From: CAXXOK01 sp963675365
GTDB taxonomy: Bacteria > Bacillota > Clostridia > Christensenellales > Aristaeellaceae
Assembly: GCA_963675365.2 (NCBI GenBank)
Contig: CAXXVA010000002.1
Span: 558,001-622,000, forward strand
Reading direction: 5' to 3'
Length of the DNA: 64,000 bases
Shown here: positions 49,351 through 58,221 of the stretch, piece by piece
Position numbering within the stretch: the first letter of the stretch is position 1
How the letters are laid out: each line of letters opens with the position of its first letter
Made by a program: the position numbers and the translations under genes
The notes under the pieces: generated by a model
Told to the model about the DNA's origin: nothing
The model's database searches: none
Seen by the model: the letters and a program-made list of their open reading frames with translations, nothing else

Positions 49351-49649
49351 CGGACAATCAAAATCAGGACGATTTTCTGGTCTACCTGCAGGATGAGGAC
49401 GGCAACGATATCGCCTTTGAACACCTGATGACCGTGCAATATAAAGACCACGAATACATACTTCTCGAATCCAAGCAGGATATCGAGGGCTGTATGCAGG
49501 GCGAAAGCATTATCCTGCGTATCGAGCAGGATGAAAGCGGAGACGATATCTACGTTACCATCGAGGACGAGGAGGAATACCAGACGGTATTCGACAAATG
49601 CGTCGAAGCCATCGACGAGATGGACGAAGACGACGCGGCGGATGAATAG
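49347..49649 (+). CDS. DUF1292 acidic protein (YrzB-like)
   Basis: A 100-residue, strongly acidic small protein. The segment FLVYLQDEDGNDIAFEHLMTVQYKDHEYILL matches DUF1292 over about residues 10-40. ATG 49347 follows AAAAGGAG and overlaps the ruvX stop. Its function is unknown, but its link to ireB and ruvX is one of the steadier gene orders in Firmicutes. The C-terminus ends in a run of Asp and Glu (EDDAADE). Confidence 0.9.
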   Translation: MTDNQNQDDFLVYLQDEDGNDIAFEHLMTVQYKDHEYILLESKQDIEGCMQGESIILRIEQDESGDDIYVTIEDEEEYQTVFDKCVEAIDEMDEDDAADE

Positions 49650-49672
49650 CGGCGGCGCAAGCGCTGCCGAAT

Positions 49673-49704
49673 ACGCCTGTCCCGGCTGCGGGAAGGCGTT
49701 TTTT
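49673..49704 (+). terminator. terminator after the ireB operon
   Basis: ACGCCT (49673-49678) with AGGCGT (49694-49699), inner CCCG/CGGG, then a T run. Confidence 0.75.
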
Positions 49705-49721
49705 CTATCATCGGCGCATGC

Positions 49722-49750
49722 TTGAAGGAATAAACGGGATACTGTATACT
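49722..49750 (+). promoter_or_regulatory. promoter of fhs
   Basis: TTGAAG (49722-49727), 17-nt spacer, TATACT (49745-49750). Confidence 0.75.
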
Positions 49751-49782
49751 GTTTGCAACGTTTGAACCCGGGAGGCTAAACT

Positions 49783-51447
49783 ATGACAGACCTGGACATC
49801 GCGCGCGCCGCAACCTTGAAACCCATCGGGCAGATTGCTGAAAAGGCGGGCTTTGCCGCCGGTACGGTGATGCCCTACGGCCATTATGTCGCCAAGATCG
49901 ACCAGCGGGCGTACGGATCCCTGCCGCGCAGGGCGAAGCTCATTCTGGTCACCGCCGTCAACCCCACGCCCGCGGGCGAGGGCAAGACCACGACCTCCGT
50001 GGCGCTTGGTGACGGTATGGCGCACATCGGCAAGAAGGTCATGGTTGCGCTCAGAGAGCCGTCGCTCGGCCCGGTGTTCGGCATGAAGGGCGGCGCGACG
50101 GGCGGCGGATATGCCCAGGTCGTGCCCATGGAAAGCATCAATCTGCACTTTACCGGCGACATGCACGCCGTAACGGCCGCCAACAACCTGCTGTGCGCGC
50201 TGATCGACAACCATATCCACCAGGGCAACGCGCTGAATATTGACCCTAATACAATCAGCTTCCGGCACTGCCTGGACGTTAACGACCGGCAGCTCCGCCA
50301 GATCCGCCAGGGTCTTGGCGGGGAGAAAAACGGTGCCCCGCGCGACGACGGGTTTGATATCACAGCCGCCAGCGAGGTGATGGCCGTGTTCTGCCTGGCA
50401 AGCGATTTACCGGACCTGAAAAAACGCTTGTCGGACATCGTGGTCGCCTACGATACGGCCGGCAAGGCCGTAACCGCCGGGCAGGTCGGCGGCGCGGGCG
50501 CGATGACCGCGCTGCTGCGCGATGCGTTCGACCCCAACCTCGTCCAGTCTTTGGAAGGCACGCCCTGTCTGATGCACGGCGGCCCCTTTGCCAATATCGC
50601 CCACGGCTGCAACAGCGTGGCGGCGACGCAGCTCGCGATGAAAATGGCCGATTACGTGATCACCGAGGCCGGCTTCGGCGCGGACCTCGGCGCGGAAAAG
50701 TTTTTGGACATCAAGTGCCGCATGAACGGTTTGTGGCCCAGCGCCGTTGTGCTGGTCGCCACCCTGCGCGCCTTAAAGCATCACGGCGGCGCGGCTAAGG
50801 GTACCTGGTCCGAGCCCAACCTTCCGGCCCTTGAAAAGGGCATGGAAAACCTATTCAGACACATCGGGAACATCCAAACCGTTTGGGGCCTTCCCGTCGT
50901 GGTTTCCATCAATCAGTTTGCGACCGACGACGACGCGGAAATACAGGCGTTGTCCGCGGCTCTGCGGGCCAAAGGCGTAGCCTTTGCCCTGTGCGAGGGC
51001 TGGGCGAAAGGTGGTGCGGGGGCAGCGGCGTTGGCGGAAGCCGTAGCTGCGGCGGCGGAAAGCCCCCCTGCCGCGCCTATGTACACCTACGAAGCGGACG
51101 CGCCCCTGAAGGATAAGATCGAAGCGATCGCCAAACGCGTTTATCACGCGGGCGAGGTCGCGTTTTCGGACGAAGCCCTGGCGGCGCTCAGGCGTTTCGA
51201 GGCGGACGGCTTTCAAAACGCCCCCGTGTGCATTGCCAAAACCCAGTACTCCATGACCGACGACAAGAAGGTACTAGGCGCGCCGGAGGGCTTTACCCTG
51301 ACCGTCCGGGAAGCGCGGCTGTCGGCCGGTGCGGGCTTCGTGGTGGCGTTCGCGGGCGGGATCATCGCCATGCCGGGCCTGCCCAAGGTTCCCGCGGCGC
51401 TGTCCATCGACGTTGATGAAAACGGTGAAATCAACGGTTTGTTTTAG
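49783..51447 (+). CDS. fhs: formate--tetrahydrofolate ligase
   Basis: A 554-residue ATP-dependent ligase making 10-formyl-THF from formate. The nucleotide loop TPAGEGKTTTSVALGDG is present, with the family motifs REPSLGPVFGMKGGATGGGYAQV, HFTGDMHAVTAANNLL and TEAGFGADLGAEKF. Length is standard. It feeds one-carbon metabolism and would be the methyl-branch entry of a Wood-Ljungdahl pathway if that exists here; no other such gene is in the window. A fold-back repeat begins at its stop. Confidence 0.97.
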   Translation: MTDLDIARAATLKPIGQIAEKAGFAAGTVMPYGHYVAKIDQRAYGSLPRRAKLILVTAVNPTPAGEGKTTTSVALGDGMAHIGKKVMVALREPSLGPVFGMKGGATGGGYAQVVPMESINLHFTGDMHAVTAANNLLCALIDNHIHQGNALNIDPNTISFRHCLDVNDRQLRQIRQGLGGEKNGAPRDDGFDITAASEVMAVFCLASDLPDLKKRLSDIVVAYDTAGKAVTAGQVGGAGAMTALLRDAFDPNLVQSLEGTPCLMHGGPFANIAHGCNSVAATQLAMKMADYVITEAGFGADLGAEKFLDIKCRMNGLWPSAVVLVATLRALKHHGGAAKGTWSEPNLPALEKGMENLFRHIGNIQTVWGLPVVVSINQFATDDDAEIQALSAALRAKGVAFALCEGWAKGGAGAAALAEAVAAAAESPPAAPMYTYEADAPLKDKIEAIAKRVYHAGEVAFSDEALAALRRFEADGFQNAPVCIAKTQYSMTDDKKVLGAPEGFTLTVREARLSAGAGFVVAFAGGIIAMPGLPKVPAALSIDVDENGEINGLF

Positions 51448-51607
51448 GGAAACGCTGTTTAAATCCCTTGCACACTGCCATGCTTTATATCCGCCATCTT
51501 GCGTCTGCGAAAGTCTCGATGTAGCGCTGCTACTACTTCGACTTCCGCATGCACAACCTAACGGAAATCCAGCACGGCATCGCACAAGCTCTTAATCATC
51601 GTTTCCC
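51447..51607 (+). repeat. fold-back repeat element, copy 2
   Basis: A 161-nt element beginning at the last base of the fhs TAG. Ends GGGAAACG / CGTTTCCC, next TGTTTAA / TTAATCA. Core GTAGCGCTGCTACTAC is identical to copy 1, with flanking arms GCGAAAGTC / GACTTCCGC. The outer arms differ from copy 1 but remain complementary. Confidence 0.85.
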
Positions 51608-51662
51608 TTATCGGTATTAACACAGAAGAGAATAACCGAAAAGAATTGATGAGGTGAAAACC

Positions 51663-52154
51663 ATGGATCATATGAAACAGGAAGTTTTGCAGGTGTTGCA
51701 ACAGGACTGCCGCATCCCGCTGGAGAAGATTTCGGTGATGGTCGGACAGCCCATGGAGACCGTCGCCCAGGCGATCGACGAAATGGAAAAATCCGGCGTC
51801 ATCCTGCGCTACACCCCCGTGATTAACTGGGACCGCGTGGGCAAGGAACGCGTGGAGGGCATGATCGAAGTGCGCACCACGCCCCAGCGCGACCAGGGTT
51901 TCGACGCCATTGCCAAGCGCATCTACCGTTTCGATGAGGTGAAAAGCGTGTATCTGATGAGCGGGGCGTACGATCTGCTTTTGCTGGTGGAAGCCCCCAC
52001 GCTCAAAGAGCTTGCGCTGTTCGTGTCCTCAAAACTCAGCGTGCTGGAAAACGTTGTCGGCACGGCGACGCATTTTGTGCTTAAGTGCTACAAAAACGAA
52101 GGCATCATCTATGAAGAGGAGCCCAAGGACAGGAGACTGGCGGTGAATCCCTGA
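51663..52154 (+). CDS. Lrp/AsnC family transcriptional regulator
   Basis: A 163-residue regulator: winged-helix N-terminus (LQQDCRIPLEKISVMVGQPM) and a RAM ligand-binding C-terminus (GMIEVRTTP ... VKSVYLMSGAYDLLLLVEAP). ATG 51663 follows GAGGTGA. The stop overlaps the aminotransferase start (TGATG), so the pair is co-translated; an amino acid handled by that enzyme is the probable ligand. The recognition helix contains fewer basic residues than in E. coli Lrp. Confidence 0.9.
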   Translation: MDHMKQEVLQVLQQDCRIPLEKISVMVGQPMETVAQAIDEMEKSGVILRYTPVINWDRVGKERVEGMIEVRTTPQRDQGFDAIAKRIYRFDEVKSVYLMSGAYDLLLLVEAPTLKELALFVSSKLSVLENVVGTATHFVLKCYKNEGIIYEEEPKDRRLAVNP

Positions 52155-53332
52155 TGGACTATTCGCGCTTTTTAAACGCGTCCATAAAGGCTGTGCCCAA
52201 GTCCGGAATCCGCAAGTTCTTTGATATCGTGCAGACCATGCCAAACGCAATCTCCCTTGGCGTGGGCGAACCGGATTTCGTAACCCCTTACCACATCCGC
52301 AACGCCGCCATCGACAGCCTTCTGGACGGGGAAACACAGTACACCTCCAACTGGGGAAAACTTTCGCTTCGCAACGAGATCTCCTATTACCTTGAACACC
52401 GCTACGGGCTTATCTACAGCCCCGAGAACGAAATCCTGGCGACCGTGGGCGCAAGCGAGGGGATCGACCTGGCCCTGCGCGCCATCCTCACCCCGGGAGA
52501 CGAGGTGGTCGTGCCGGAGCCCAGCTACGTCAGCTATTGTCCGGGCGTGATCTTTGCGGGCGGCGTGCCCGTGCCCATCGTAACCGACGCGGGCAACAAC
52601 TTCATGCTCACGGCCGAAGCCCTGCAGGCAGCGATCACGGGCAAAACCAAAGTTCTCATCATGCCCTATCCCAACAATCCCACCGGCGGCGTGATCAACC
52701 GGGAAAGCCTGCAAAGGCTTCGCGACGTGATTATCGCAAACGATCTGGTCGTGATTTCCGATGAGATCTACGCCGAACTGACCTACAGCCCCGAGGGGCA
52801 CGTGAGCATCGCGTCGCTGCCCGGCATGCGGGAGCGCACCGTGTATATCAACGGTTTTTCCAAAGCCTTCGCCATGACGGGCTGGCGCATCGGTTACGCA
52901 TGCGCGCCCGCCCCGCTGATGGACAGCATCGTCAAAATCCACCAGTACGCCATCATGTGCGCGTCCGTGCAGGCGCAGGTCGCCGCCGAAGAGGCGTTGA
53001 AGCGCGGCAGAGAAGACGATTACGCCGACGTTGCCATGATGCGCGAAAGCTACAACCAGCGCCGCCGGCTGATGTTCGGCAGTTTCCGCAAGATGGGGCT
53101 TGACTGCTTCGAGCCGCTTGGCGCGTTCTATGTGTTCCCGTCCATCGCCAAAACGGGCTTGAGCTCCGAGGCGTTCTGCGAAAGGCTTCTTAAGGAAAAG
53201 GAAGTCGCCTGCGTGCCCGGCACGGCGTTCGGCGAATGCGGCGAGGGGTTCATCCGCTGCTGCTACGCCACGGCGCTGGATAAGCTGACTGTCGCATTAG
53301 AAAGAATCGACGACTTCATCCACCATATTTAA
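52154..53332 (+). CDS. PLP-dependent aminotransferase, class I/II
   Basis: A 392-residue fold-type I aminotransferase. The PLP-Lys lies in NGFSKAFAMTGWRIGY; YPNNPTGGV, SDEIYAEL and the carboxylate-binding Arg in FIRCCYA are also present. The sequence resembles the AspC-like/aromatic subgroup of Firmicutes (PatA type), with LGVGEPDFVTP near the N-terminus. Co-translation with an Lrp-type gene suggests control by its amino acid. Substrate is not fixed by the visible motifs. Confidence 0.92.
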   Translation: MDYSRFLNASIKAVPKSGIRKFFDIVQTMPNAISLGVGEPDFVTPYHIRNAAIDSLLDGETQYTSNWGKLSLRNEISYYLEHRYGLIYSPENEILATVGASEGIDLALRAILTPGDEVVVPEPSYVSYCPGVIFAGGVPVPIVTDAGNNFMLTAEALQAAITGKTKVLIMPYPNNPTGGVINRESLQRLRDVIIANDLVVISDEIYAELTYSPEGHVSIASLPGMRERTVYINGFSKAFAMTGWRIGYACAPAPLMDSIVKIHQYAIMCASVQAQVAAEEALKRGREDDYADVAMMRESYNQRRRLMFGSFRKMGLDCFEPLGAFYVFPSIAKTGLSSEAFCERLLKEKEVACVPGTAFGECGEGFIRCCYATALDKLTVALERIDDFIHHI

Positions 53333-53377
53333 TTGGGTTTTTGCAGGATACAGACCGGCGATAGTATTCCGGGATGC

Positions 53378-53457
53378 TCGAAGGGTCGCAACCCTTCGAC
53401 CTGCAATCCGAAACCAGCGACATGTGCGGTGGTTTCGGAAGCCTTGCGAAGGCAAGG
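53378..53457 (+). ncRNA. hairpin-rich intergenic region, possible structured RNA
   Basis: Three consecutive strong hairpins: TCGAAGGGT-CGCA-ACCCTTCGA (53378-53399), TCCGAAACCA/TGGTTTCGGA (53407-53439) and CCTTGC-GAAG-GCAAGG (53442-53457). They occupy the 235-nt gap between the aminotransferase and the CapA gene. No ORF or clear promoter was found there. Confidence 0.45.
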
Positions 53458-53524
53458 TTACACTACACCGAGTGCTGACCGTGAACGCGTGATGTGCGCG
53501 TGAATAAGCGCGAGGTGCAAAATC

Positions 53525-53546
53525 AAAAAAGTGCTCGCACTTTTTT
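53525..53546. terminator. perfect bidirectional terminator
   Basis: AAAAAAGTGC (53525-53534), TC, GCACTTTTTT (53537-53546). Confidence 0.85.
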
Positions 53547-53567
53547 GAAGACTTTTGGAGGATTTTC

Positions 53568-54755
53568 ATGCTTCGTAAACTCACCGCTGTGATGGTGACC
53601 CTGTGCCTGATCCTGCCCGCGCTCGCGTTGGCGACCGAAACGGAGGAGGATTCCGACGTTTCCTTGGAAGAGGCGCTCGTACAGGCCGGCGTGATCTCCG
53701 TAACGATCACCAATGAGGATGGGGAAACCGTATCCGACGAGACGATTGAGGCGGCGGATACAACCCAGCCGCGCCTGGAACTGGATGGTTCCATTCTGCT
53801 GACAATGACCTTCGGCGGCGATTTCACTATCGGCGACAACGTGCAGGCCAGCGGCAAGTCCATGTACGAAAAAGAGCTGGACCAGCAGGACAGGGATATC
53901 AATTTCGTCTTCCGCAACGTAAAGGATATCCTGGCGGCCGACGACCTGACTGTGCTCAACTTCGAGGGCACGCTCACCACGGCGTCCCGCAACCGCTACC
54001 GCACGGGGTACAGTTACCTGTTCAGGGCCGATCCCTCGTACGTTTCCATGCTGCCGGACAATTCGGTTGAGTTTGTGACGCTTGAAAACAACCACGTACT
54101 GGACATGGGCGAGGAAGGCTTTGAAGAGACCAAGCGCGTGCTTACGGACGCGGGGGTTGGCCATTCGTCCGACGGCGATCCCGCGCTGTTCACGCTGTAC
54201 GGCGCGAAGGTCGGCATTCTCGCCTACCAAACCTTCGACGGCGCGTACGACCGCCTGTTTACCCAGGTGCCCGACGATATCGCGGCGCTGAAAGCGCAGG
54301 GGGCGGATCTTGTGATCTGCGCCTTCCACTGGGGCGACGAGCTGGACTATTACCCCAACAACAACCAGCAGAAGCTCGCCAAGATCGCCATAGACGGCGG
54401 CGCGGATCTGGTGGTCGGCCACCACAGCCATCGCATTAACCCCATCGAGGAGTACAAGGGCAAGTACATCGTGTACTCGCTGGCAAACTTCGTATTCGCG
54501 GGCAACACCAAGCCCAGCGATATGTCCACCTTCATCTTCCAGGTCAAGTTCCGCATCAAGGACGGGGAAGTCACTACGCCCGACGGGTTCATTATCATTC
54601 CCGCGCGCATTTCCTCCAACTCCAGCTACAACGACTTCATCATCACTCCCTATACCAAGCGTGAGAATATCGACAGCGTCATTTCCGTGCTCTTGAAAAA
54701 CGGCGAGCATCTGGACAATCCCGTGGCGGAATACCCGACGTCATGGAGCGAGTGA
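53568..54755 (+). CDS. secreted CapA-family metallophosphatase-like protein
   Basis: A 395-residue protein. Signal peptide MLRKLTAVMVTLCLILPALA; a short acidic linker (about 22-75) precedes a PGA_cap domain with the metal motifs MTFGGDFTIGDN, LNFEGTLT, TLENNHVLD, CAFHWGDE and VVGHHSHRINP. CapA-like proteins belong to the calcineurin-like phosphoesterase superfamily and are associated with poly-gamma-glutamate or wall polymers. No capBC genes are near, so a stand-alone envelope role is likelier than capsule synthesis. ATG 53568 follows TGGAGG. Confidence 0.88.
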   Translation: MLRKLTAVMVTLCLILPALALATETEEDSDVSLEEALVQAGVISVTITNEDGETVSDETIEAADTTQPRLELDGSILLTMTFGGDFTIGDNVQASGKSMYEKELDQQDRDINFVFRNVKDILAADDLTVLNFEGTLTTASRNRYRTGYSYLFRADPSYVSMLPDNSVEFVTLENNHVLDMGEEGFEETKRVLTDAGVGHSSDGDPALFTLYGAKVGILAYQTFDGAYDRLFTQVPDDIAALKAQGADLVICAFHWGDELDYYPNNNQQKLAKIAIDGGADLVVGHHSHRINPIEEYKGKYIVYSLANFVFAGNTKPSDMSTFIFQVKFRIKDGEVTTPDGFIIIPARISSNSSYNDFIITPYTKRENIDSVISVLLKNGEHLDNPVAEYPTSWSE

Positions 54756-54768
54756 GGAGGGAAACCGT

Positions 54769-55317
54769 ATGCCATGTATGACCGGAAAACGCATCATGCT
54801 GCGCGAGTACCGGCAGGATGACTTCCCGCATATCCGCAAGTGGGTCAACGACCGGGCGACGACCGAATACCTTTCGCCGATCTTCTGGTTTCCGCAGACC
54901 GAAACGGACACGACCGACTTCCTGAACCGCGCCATGCGCGCCGCGCCCAACGCCGCATACTTCGTAATCGCCGATATCAAGGATGAAAGCTATATCGGCC
55001 AGATGGATATCTTCGAGATCAACTGGAAGATCCGCAAGGGCGTTCTGGGTACGGTCATCGGCAGCGAGTCCGCCCGCGGCAAGGGCTACGGCACCGAAGC
55101 GCTGCAGCTTTTGCAGGATTACGCCTTCGGCGTGCTGGGGCTGGAACGGCTGGAGCTGGACGTATACGCGGAAAACGTCCGCGCCGTTCATTGCTACGAA
55201 AAGGCCGGATTCAAGCACGAGGGCACCCGCCGCCATGCCGCTATGGTCAACGGCGCGTACGCCGACGTGCATATGATGGCCGTCATCAAGGAAGACTGGG
55301 AAGCCGGAAAGAGCTGA
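54769..55317 (+). CDS. RimJ/RimL-type GNAT acetyltransferase
   Basis: A 182-residue acetyltransferase. It opens GKRIMLREYRQDDFPHIRKW, has the acetyl-CoA motif ESARGKGYGTEALQLLQDYA and the C-terminal VRAVHCYEKAGFKHEGTRR. Many members acetylate ribosomal protein N-termini, others small amines or antibiotics. ATG 54769 follows GAGGAGGG, 13 nt after the capA stop, so both are probably on one transcript. Confidence 0.88.
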   Translation: MPCMTGKRIMLREYRQDDFPHIRKWVNDRATTEYLSPIFWFPQTETDTTDFLNRAMRAAPNAAYFVIADIKDESYIGQMDIFEINWKIRKGVLGTVIGSESARGKGYGTEALQLLQDYAFGVLGLERLELDVYAENVRAVHCYEKAGFKHEGTRRHAAMVNGAYADVHMMAVIKEDWEAGKS

Positions 55318-55331
55318 AAACGATCGAAATG

Positions 55332-55367
55332 AAGAAGCCCGATGCACGCGCATCGGGCTTCTTTTTT
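55332..55367 (+). terminator. strong terminator
   Basis: AAGAAGCCCGATGC (55332-55345), ACGC loop, GCATCGGGCTTCTT (55350-55363), then T run. Confidence 0.9.
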
Positions 55368-55407
55368 CTGTGCTTATCATAGCACAGAATGCGCGCAAAG
55401 TCAAGTC

Positions 55408-55436
55408 TTGTCTTTGCTTGCGGGCGGATGTAGACT
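55408..55436 (+). promoter_or_regulatory. promoter of the DUF6323/DUF6179-like pair
   Basis: TTGTCT (55408-55413), 17-nt spacer, TAGACT (55431-55436). Confidence 0.55.
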
Positions 55437-55458
55437 TTTTTGGCGAGGAGGTGCGGGT

Positions 55459-55917
55459 ATGGATGATGCGATGCTTTCGCTGCTGCGGGACGCGCGGCTT
55501 GCCGCGCAAACGGCGCAGCTTTCAAAGAGCAGCGAAACTGCGGAGGGGTTCGGGCTTTCGCTAAGCGAAGGGCAGCTGCGATCGCTCATCCTGTCGGAAA
55601 CGCAAACGCTGCGCGATATGGGGCGGCTGGAGTTTGGCGAGGGGATATTGCCGCGCCTGATATTCGCTTTCTGCGATTCGCCCTACATGACCCGCGAGAA
55701 CTGGCTGGATTCTCTGACGGCTTTGCAGGAATTATTCTACACCTATAAAAACGAACTGAACGACGTCCTGAGCGACGACGAGCTGCTGGAAGCCATGCAC
55801 ACGGTTTTTCACGGCAGGGCGCAGGGATCGTTTACGTATCTGGAAAACATGGCGACCGAAAGGCTGCTCAACGCCCTGCGCAGCGACGGGGAGGACGGGG
55901 ACGACGATGACGATTGA
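55459..55917 (+). CDS. DUF6323-like protein
   Basis: A 152-residue, cytoplasmic-looking protein. The block GLSLSEGQLRSLILSETQTL and later LIFAFCDSPYMTRENWLDSL resembles DUF6323 of Clostridia as I remember it. The C-terminus is acidic (DGEDGDDDDD). ATG 55459 follows GAGGAGGTG. It overlaps the next gene by 11 nt. Function is unknown; the pair with a DUF6179-like partner is conserved in clostridia to my knowledge. Confidence 0.6.
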   Translation: MDDAMLSLLRDARLAAQTAQLSKSSETAEGFGLSLSEGQLRSLILSETQTLRDMGRLEFGEGILPRLIFAFCDSPYMTRENWLDSLTALQELFYTYKNELNDVLSDDELLEAMHTVFHGRAQGSFTYLENMATERLLNALRSDGEDGDDDDD

Positions 55918-56818
55918 CGCGGGCATGTTTCCGGCCGCACAGGAGGCGGCGTTTACGCAGGAGGAGGAGAATATCCTCAAGGCGCGGATGTTCACCCTGC
56001 TTTCAAAGCAGGTGCGCCTGCGCACGCAGGGCGATCACTCGTCCCTGCGGGAGGAGGACGCGGCGGAGCTTCTGGATTCGCTCCTGTTCACGCTGCGGTA
56101 TGCATTGTATTTGCGAGGACTGCCTTTACATACGCTGATGACCGCCGACTTTAACGAGCTGCTTGTTCAGGGGCAGGCCGCCCTGCAGGCTCGCGTGGAC
56201 GACGCGCGGGCGCTGTACGAAGAAGCGCTTGCAGACGTGAAGTTGTACGGTAGCCGTTCGCTTTCGGATACGCTCAAAGGCATCGGGCAGTTTTTCCGTG
56301 CGTACGACCTGCGCCTGTACGCCCACCGCATTCCCGCCGACATCGACTACCAGCTTTGTCTGCCGGTGGGGGAGGGCTTTCGCGGCGTCCTGTATATCCA
56401 CGCGTATCTTTCGCGCCTGCTGATCGAAAACCGCCTGGTCACCCGCTTTGCGCCGGAGCGCGTGTCCGCGCTGCTTGGTCGCGTATCGCCGGATTTCAGG
56501 GAACTGCTCATCAATCTCTGCGAGTCCGTGGCCGCCAACGCCGTTGGGCTTGCCCTGCTCGGCTGCGATCTGCGGCCGCTGCAAATCACCCCCGCGCAGG
56601 CGGCGGAGATCCATACGCAGCTCAGTACGCTTCCGCCCGCAGCCGCCCGCGCCCGCCTGCGGGAAGCCGCCGGCAGCGTGTGCGATATGCTGAAAATGAC
56701 TGACGATCAATCCCGGGATTATCTATGTAAAATCGCAGAAACGTTCTATCCAAGGCTTATTTTGTCTCCCCAAACCGCCTGTGGGGTATTTTCCGCTTCA
56801 AATTCAACCACACATTGA
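55907..56818 (+). CDS. DUF6179-like protein, short form
   Basis: A 303-residue helical protein, no signal or membrane segment. It is read in the frame overlapping the acidic tail of the upstream gene. Sequences such as GIGQFFRAYDLRLYAHRIPADIDYQLCLPV and INLCESVAANAVGLALLGCDLRPL resemble DUF6179, whose members I recall as longer (about 450). The last 25 codons run through a hairpin (CCCCA/TGGGG, 56769-56786) and the lysC -35 box, so the natural C-terminus may be unusual. Function unknown. Confidence 0.55.
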   Translation: MTIDAGMFPAAQEAAFTQEEENILKARMFTLLSKQVRLRTQGDHSSLREEDAAELLDSLLFTLRYALYLRGLPLHTLMTADFNELLVQGQAALQARVDDARALYEEALADVKLYGSRSLSDTLKGIGQFFRAYDLRLYAHRIPADIDYQLCLPVGEGFRGVLYIHAYLSRLLIENRLVTRFAPERVSALLGRVSPDFRELLINLCESVAANAVGLALLGCDLRPLQITPAQAAEIHTQLSTLPPAAARARLREAAGSVCDMLKMTDDQSRDYLCKIAETFYPRLILSPQTACGVFSASNSTTH

Positions 56819-56843
56819 CTTTCCCAGGCCATTTCGCTACAAT
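56815..56843 (+). promoter_or_regulatory. promoter of lysC
   Basis: TTGACT (56815-56820), 17-nt spacer, TACAAT (56838-56843). The -35 overlaps the end of the upstream CDS. Confidence 0.8.
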
Positions 56844-56872
56844 ATCTTTCTGTGGGATAAGGAGGATACGGC

Positions 56873-58189
56873 ATGGGCAAGATCGTGGCGAAGTTCGGCG
56901 GCAGCTCGCTTTCGGACGCGGGACAGTTCCAGAAGGTACGCAACATTCTGATGATGGATAAACGGCGTGTGTACGTCGTGCCTTCCGCGCCCGGCAAACG
57001 CCATGCCGAGGACGAAAAAGTCACCGACATGCTTTACGCCGCCCACCGCATGCATTGCTCCGGCGGGGAATGCGACGATCTGTTCGGCCGCATCCGCGAG
57101 CGTTACGCGTCCATCGCCGACGCCCTGCACGTGGACATCGATCTGGATACCGAGTTCACCTGCATCCGCAAGGACATTGCCGACGGCGCGAACTGCGATT
57201 ACTGCGCAAGCCGCGGCGAGTATTTAAACGGCCTGCTGCTCAGCAAATACCTGGGCTTTACCTTTATCGATCCCAAGGACACCATCTTTTTCAATGAAAA
57301 AGGGCAGCTGGATTCCGAGCGCACCAACACGGTGCTCGGCGAAGCCCTACGCAGCGTGGAAAACGCGGTCATCCCAGGCTTTTACGGCTGCGGATTCGAC
57401 GGCAAAATCCGCACCTTCACCCGCGGCGGCAGCGACGTGACCGGCGCGATCGTCGCCCGGGCGGCGGACGCCGACGTGTACGAGAACTGGACGGACGTTT
57501 CGGGCTTTCTGATGGCCGATCCGCGTATCGTGCGCGACGCCAAGGTGATCCATTCCATTACCTATCAGGAACTGCGGGAGCTTTCCTACATGGGCGCGAC
57601 GGTGCTCCACCAGGAGAGCGTTTTTCCCGTGCAGCGCGCGGGCATCCCCACCAACATCCGCAACACCAACCACCCCCACCATATCGGCACGATGATCACC
57701 CTCGCGCCCGAATCGCGCGGAGCGGAGCACATCATCACCGGCATCGCGGGTCGCGTAGGCTTTTCGGTCGTTTCGGTGGAAAAGGCGATGATGAACGTCG
57801 AGCGCGGCTTCGGCCGCAAGGTGCTGCAGGCGATTGAGGACTTGGGGCTGAACTTTGAGCACCTGCCCACGGGTATCGATTCGCTGTGCGTAGTGCTGGA
57901 GACCGAGCAGCTCGACCCCGTCCGCGACCAGGTCAAGGCCCGCATCATGGAGCTGACCAACCCCGACTATATCGACATCCAGGACGAAATGGGACTAATC
58001 GCAACCGTCGGCCGCGGCATGGTGCACAATCCCGGCACGGCGGCGCGGCTATTCAGCGCGTTGAGCAAATCCAACGTCAACGTCCGCATGATCGACCAGG
58101 GTTCGGGCGAACTGAGCATTCTGGTCGGCGTAGATACAAGCGATTTCCGCACCGCCATTCAGGCGATCTATGCCGAATTTGTAGAGTAA
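56873..58189 (+). CDS. lysC: aspartate kinase
   Basis: A 438-residue monofunctional kinase phosphorylating aspartate, first step to lysine, threonine, methionine and diaminopimelate. The N-terminal KFGGSSLSDAGQFQKV, the substrate motif TFTRGGSDVTGAIVA and two C-terminal ACT domains (ITGIAGRVGFSVVSVEKAMM and LIATVGRGMVHNPGTAARLF) are clear. ACT domains imply feedback control by lysine or threonine. It has its own promoter; no lysine riboswitch was seen in the short leader. Confidence 0.96.
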   Translation: MGKIVAKFGGSSLSDAGQFQKVRNILMMDKRRVYVVPSAPGKRHAEDEKVTDMLYAAHRMHCSGGECDDLFGRIRERYASIADALHVDIDLDTEFTCIRKDIADGANCDYCASRGEYLNGLLLSKYLGFTFIDPKDTIFFNEKGQLDSERTNTVLGEALRSVENAVIPGFYGCGFDGKIRTFTRGGSDVTGAIVARAADADVYENWTDVSGFLMADPRIVRDAKVIHSITYQELRELSYMGATVLHQESVFPVQRAGIPTNIRNTNHPHHIGTMITLAPESRGAEHIITGIAGRVGFSVVSVEKAMMNVERGFGRKVLQAIEDLGLNFEHLPTGIDSLCVVLETEQLDPVRDQVKARIMELTNPDYIDIQDEMGLIATVGRGMVHNPGTAARLFSALSKSNVNVRMIDQGSGELSILVGVDTSDFRTAIQAIYAEFVE

Positions 58190-58221
58190 ATTCACACTCC
58201 GATTAATGCAGAGGTGAGATA

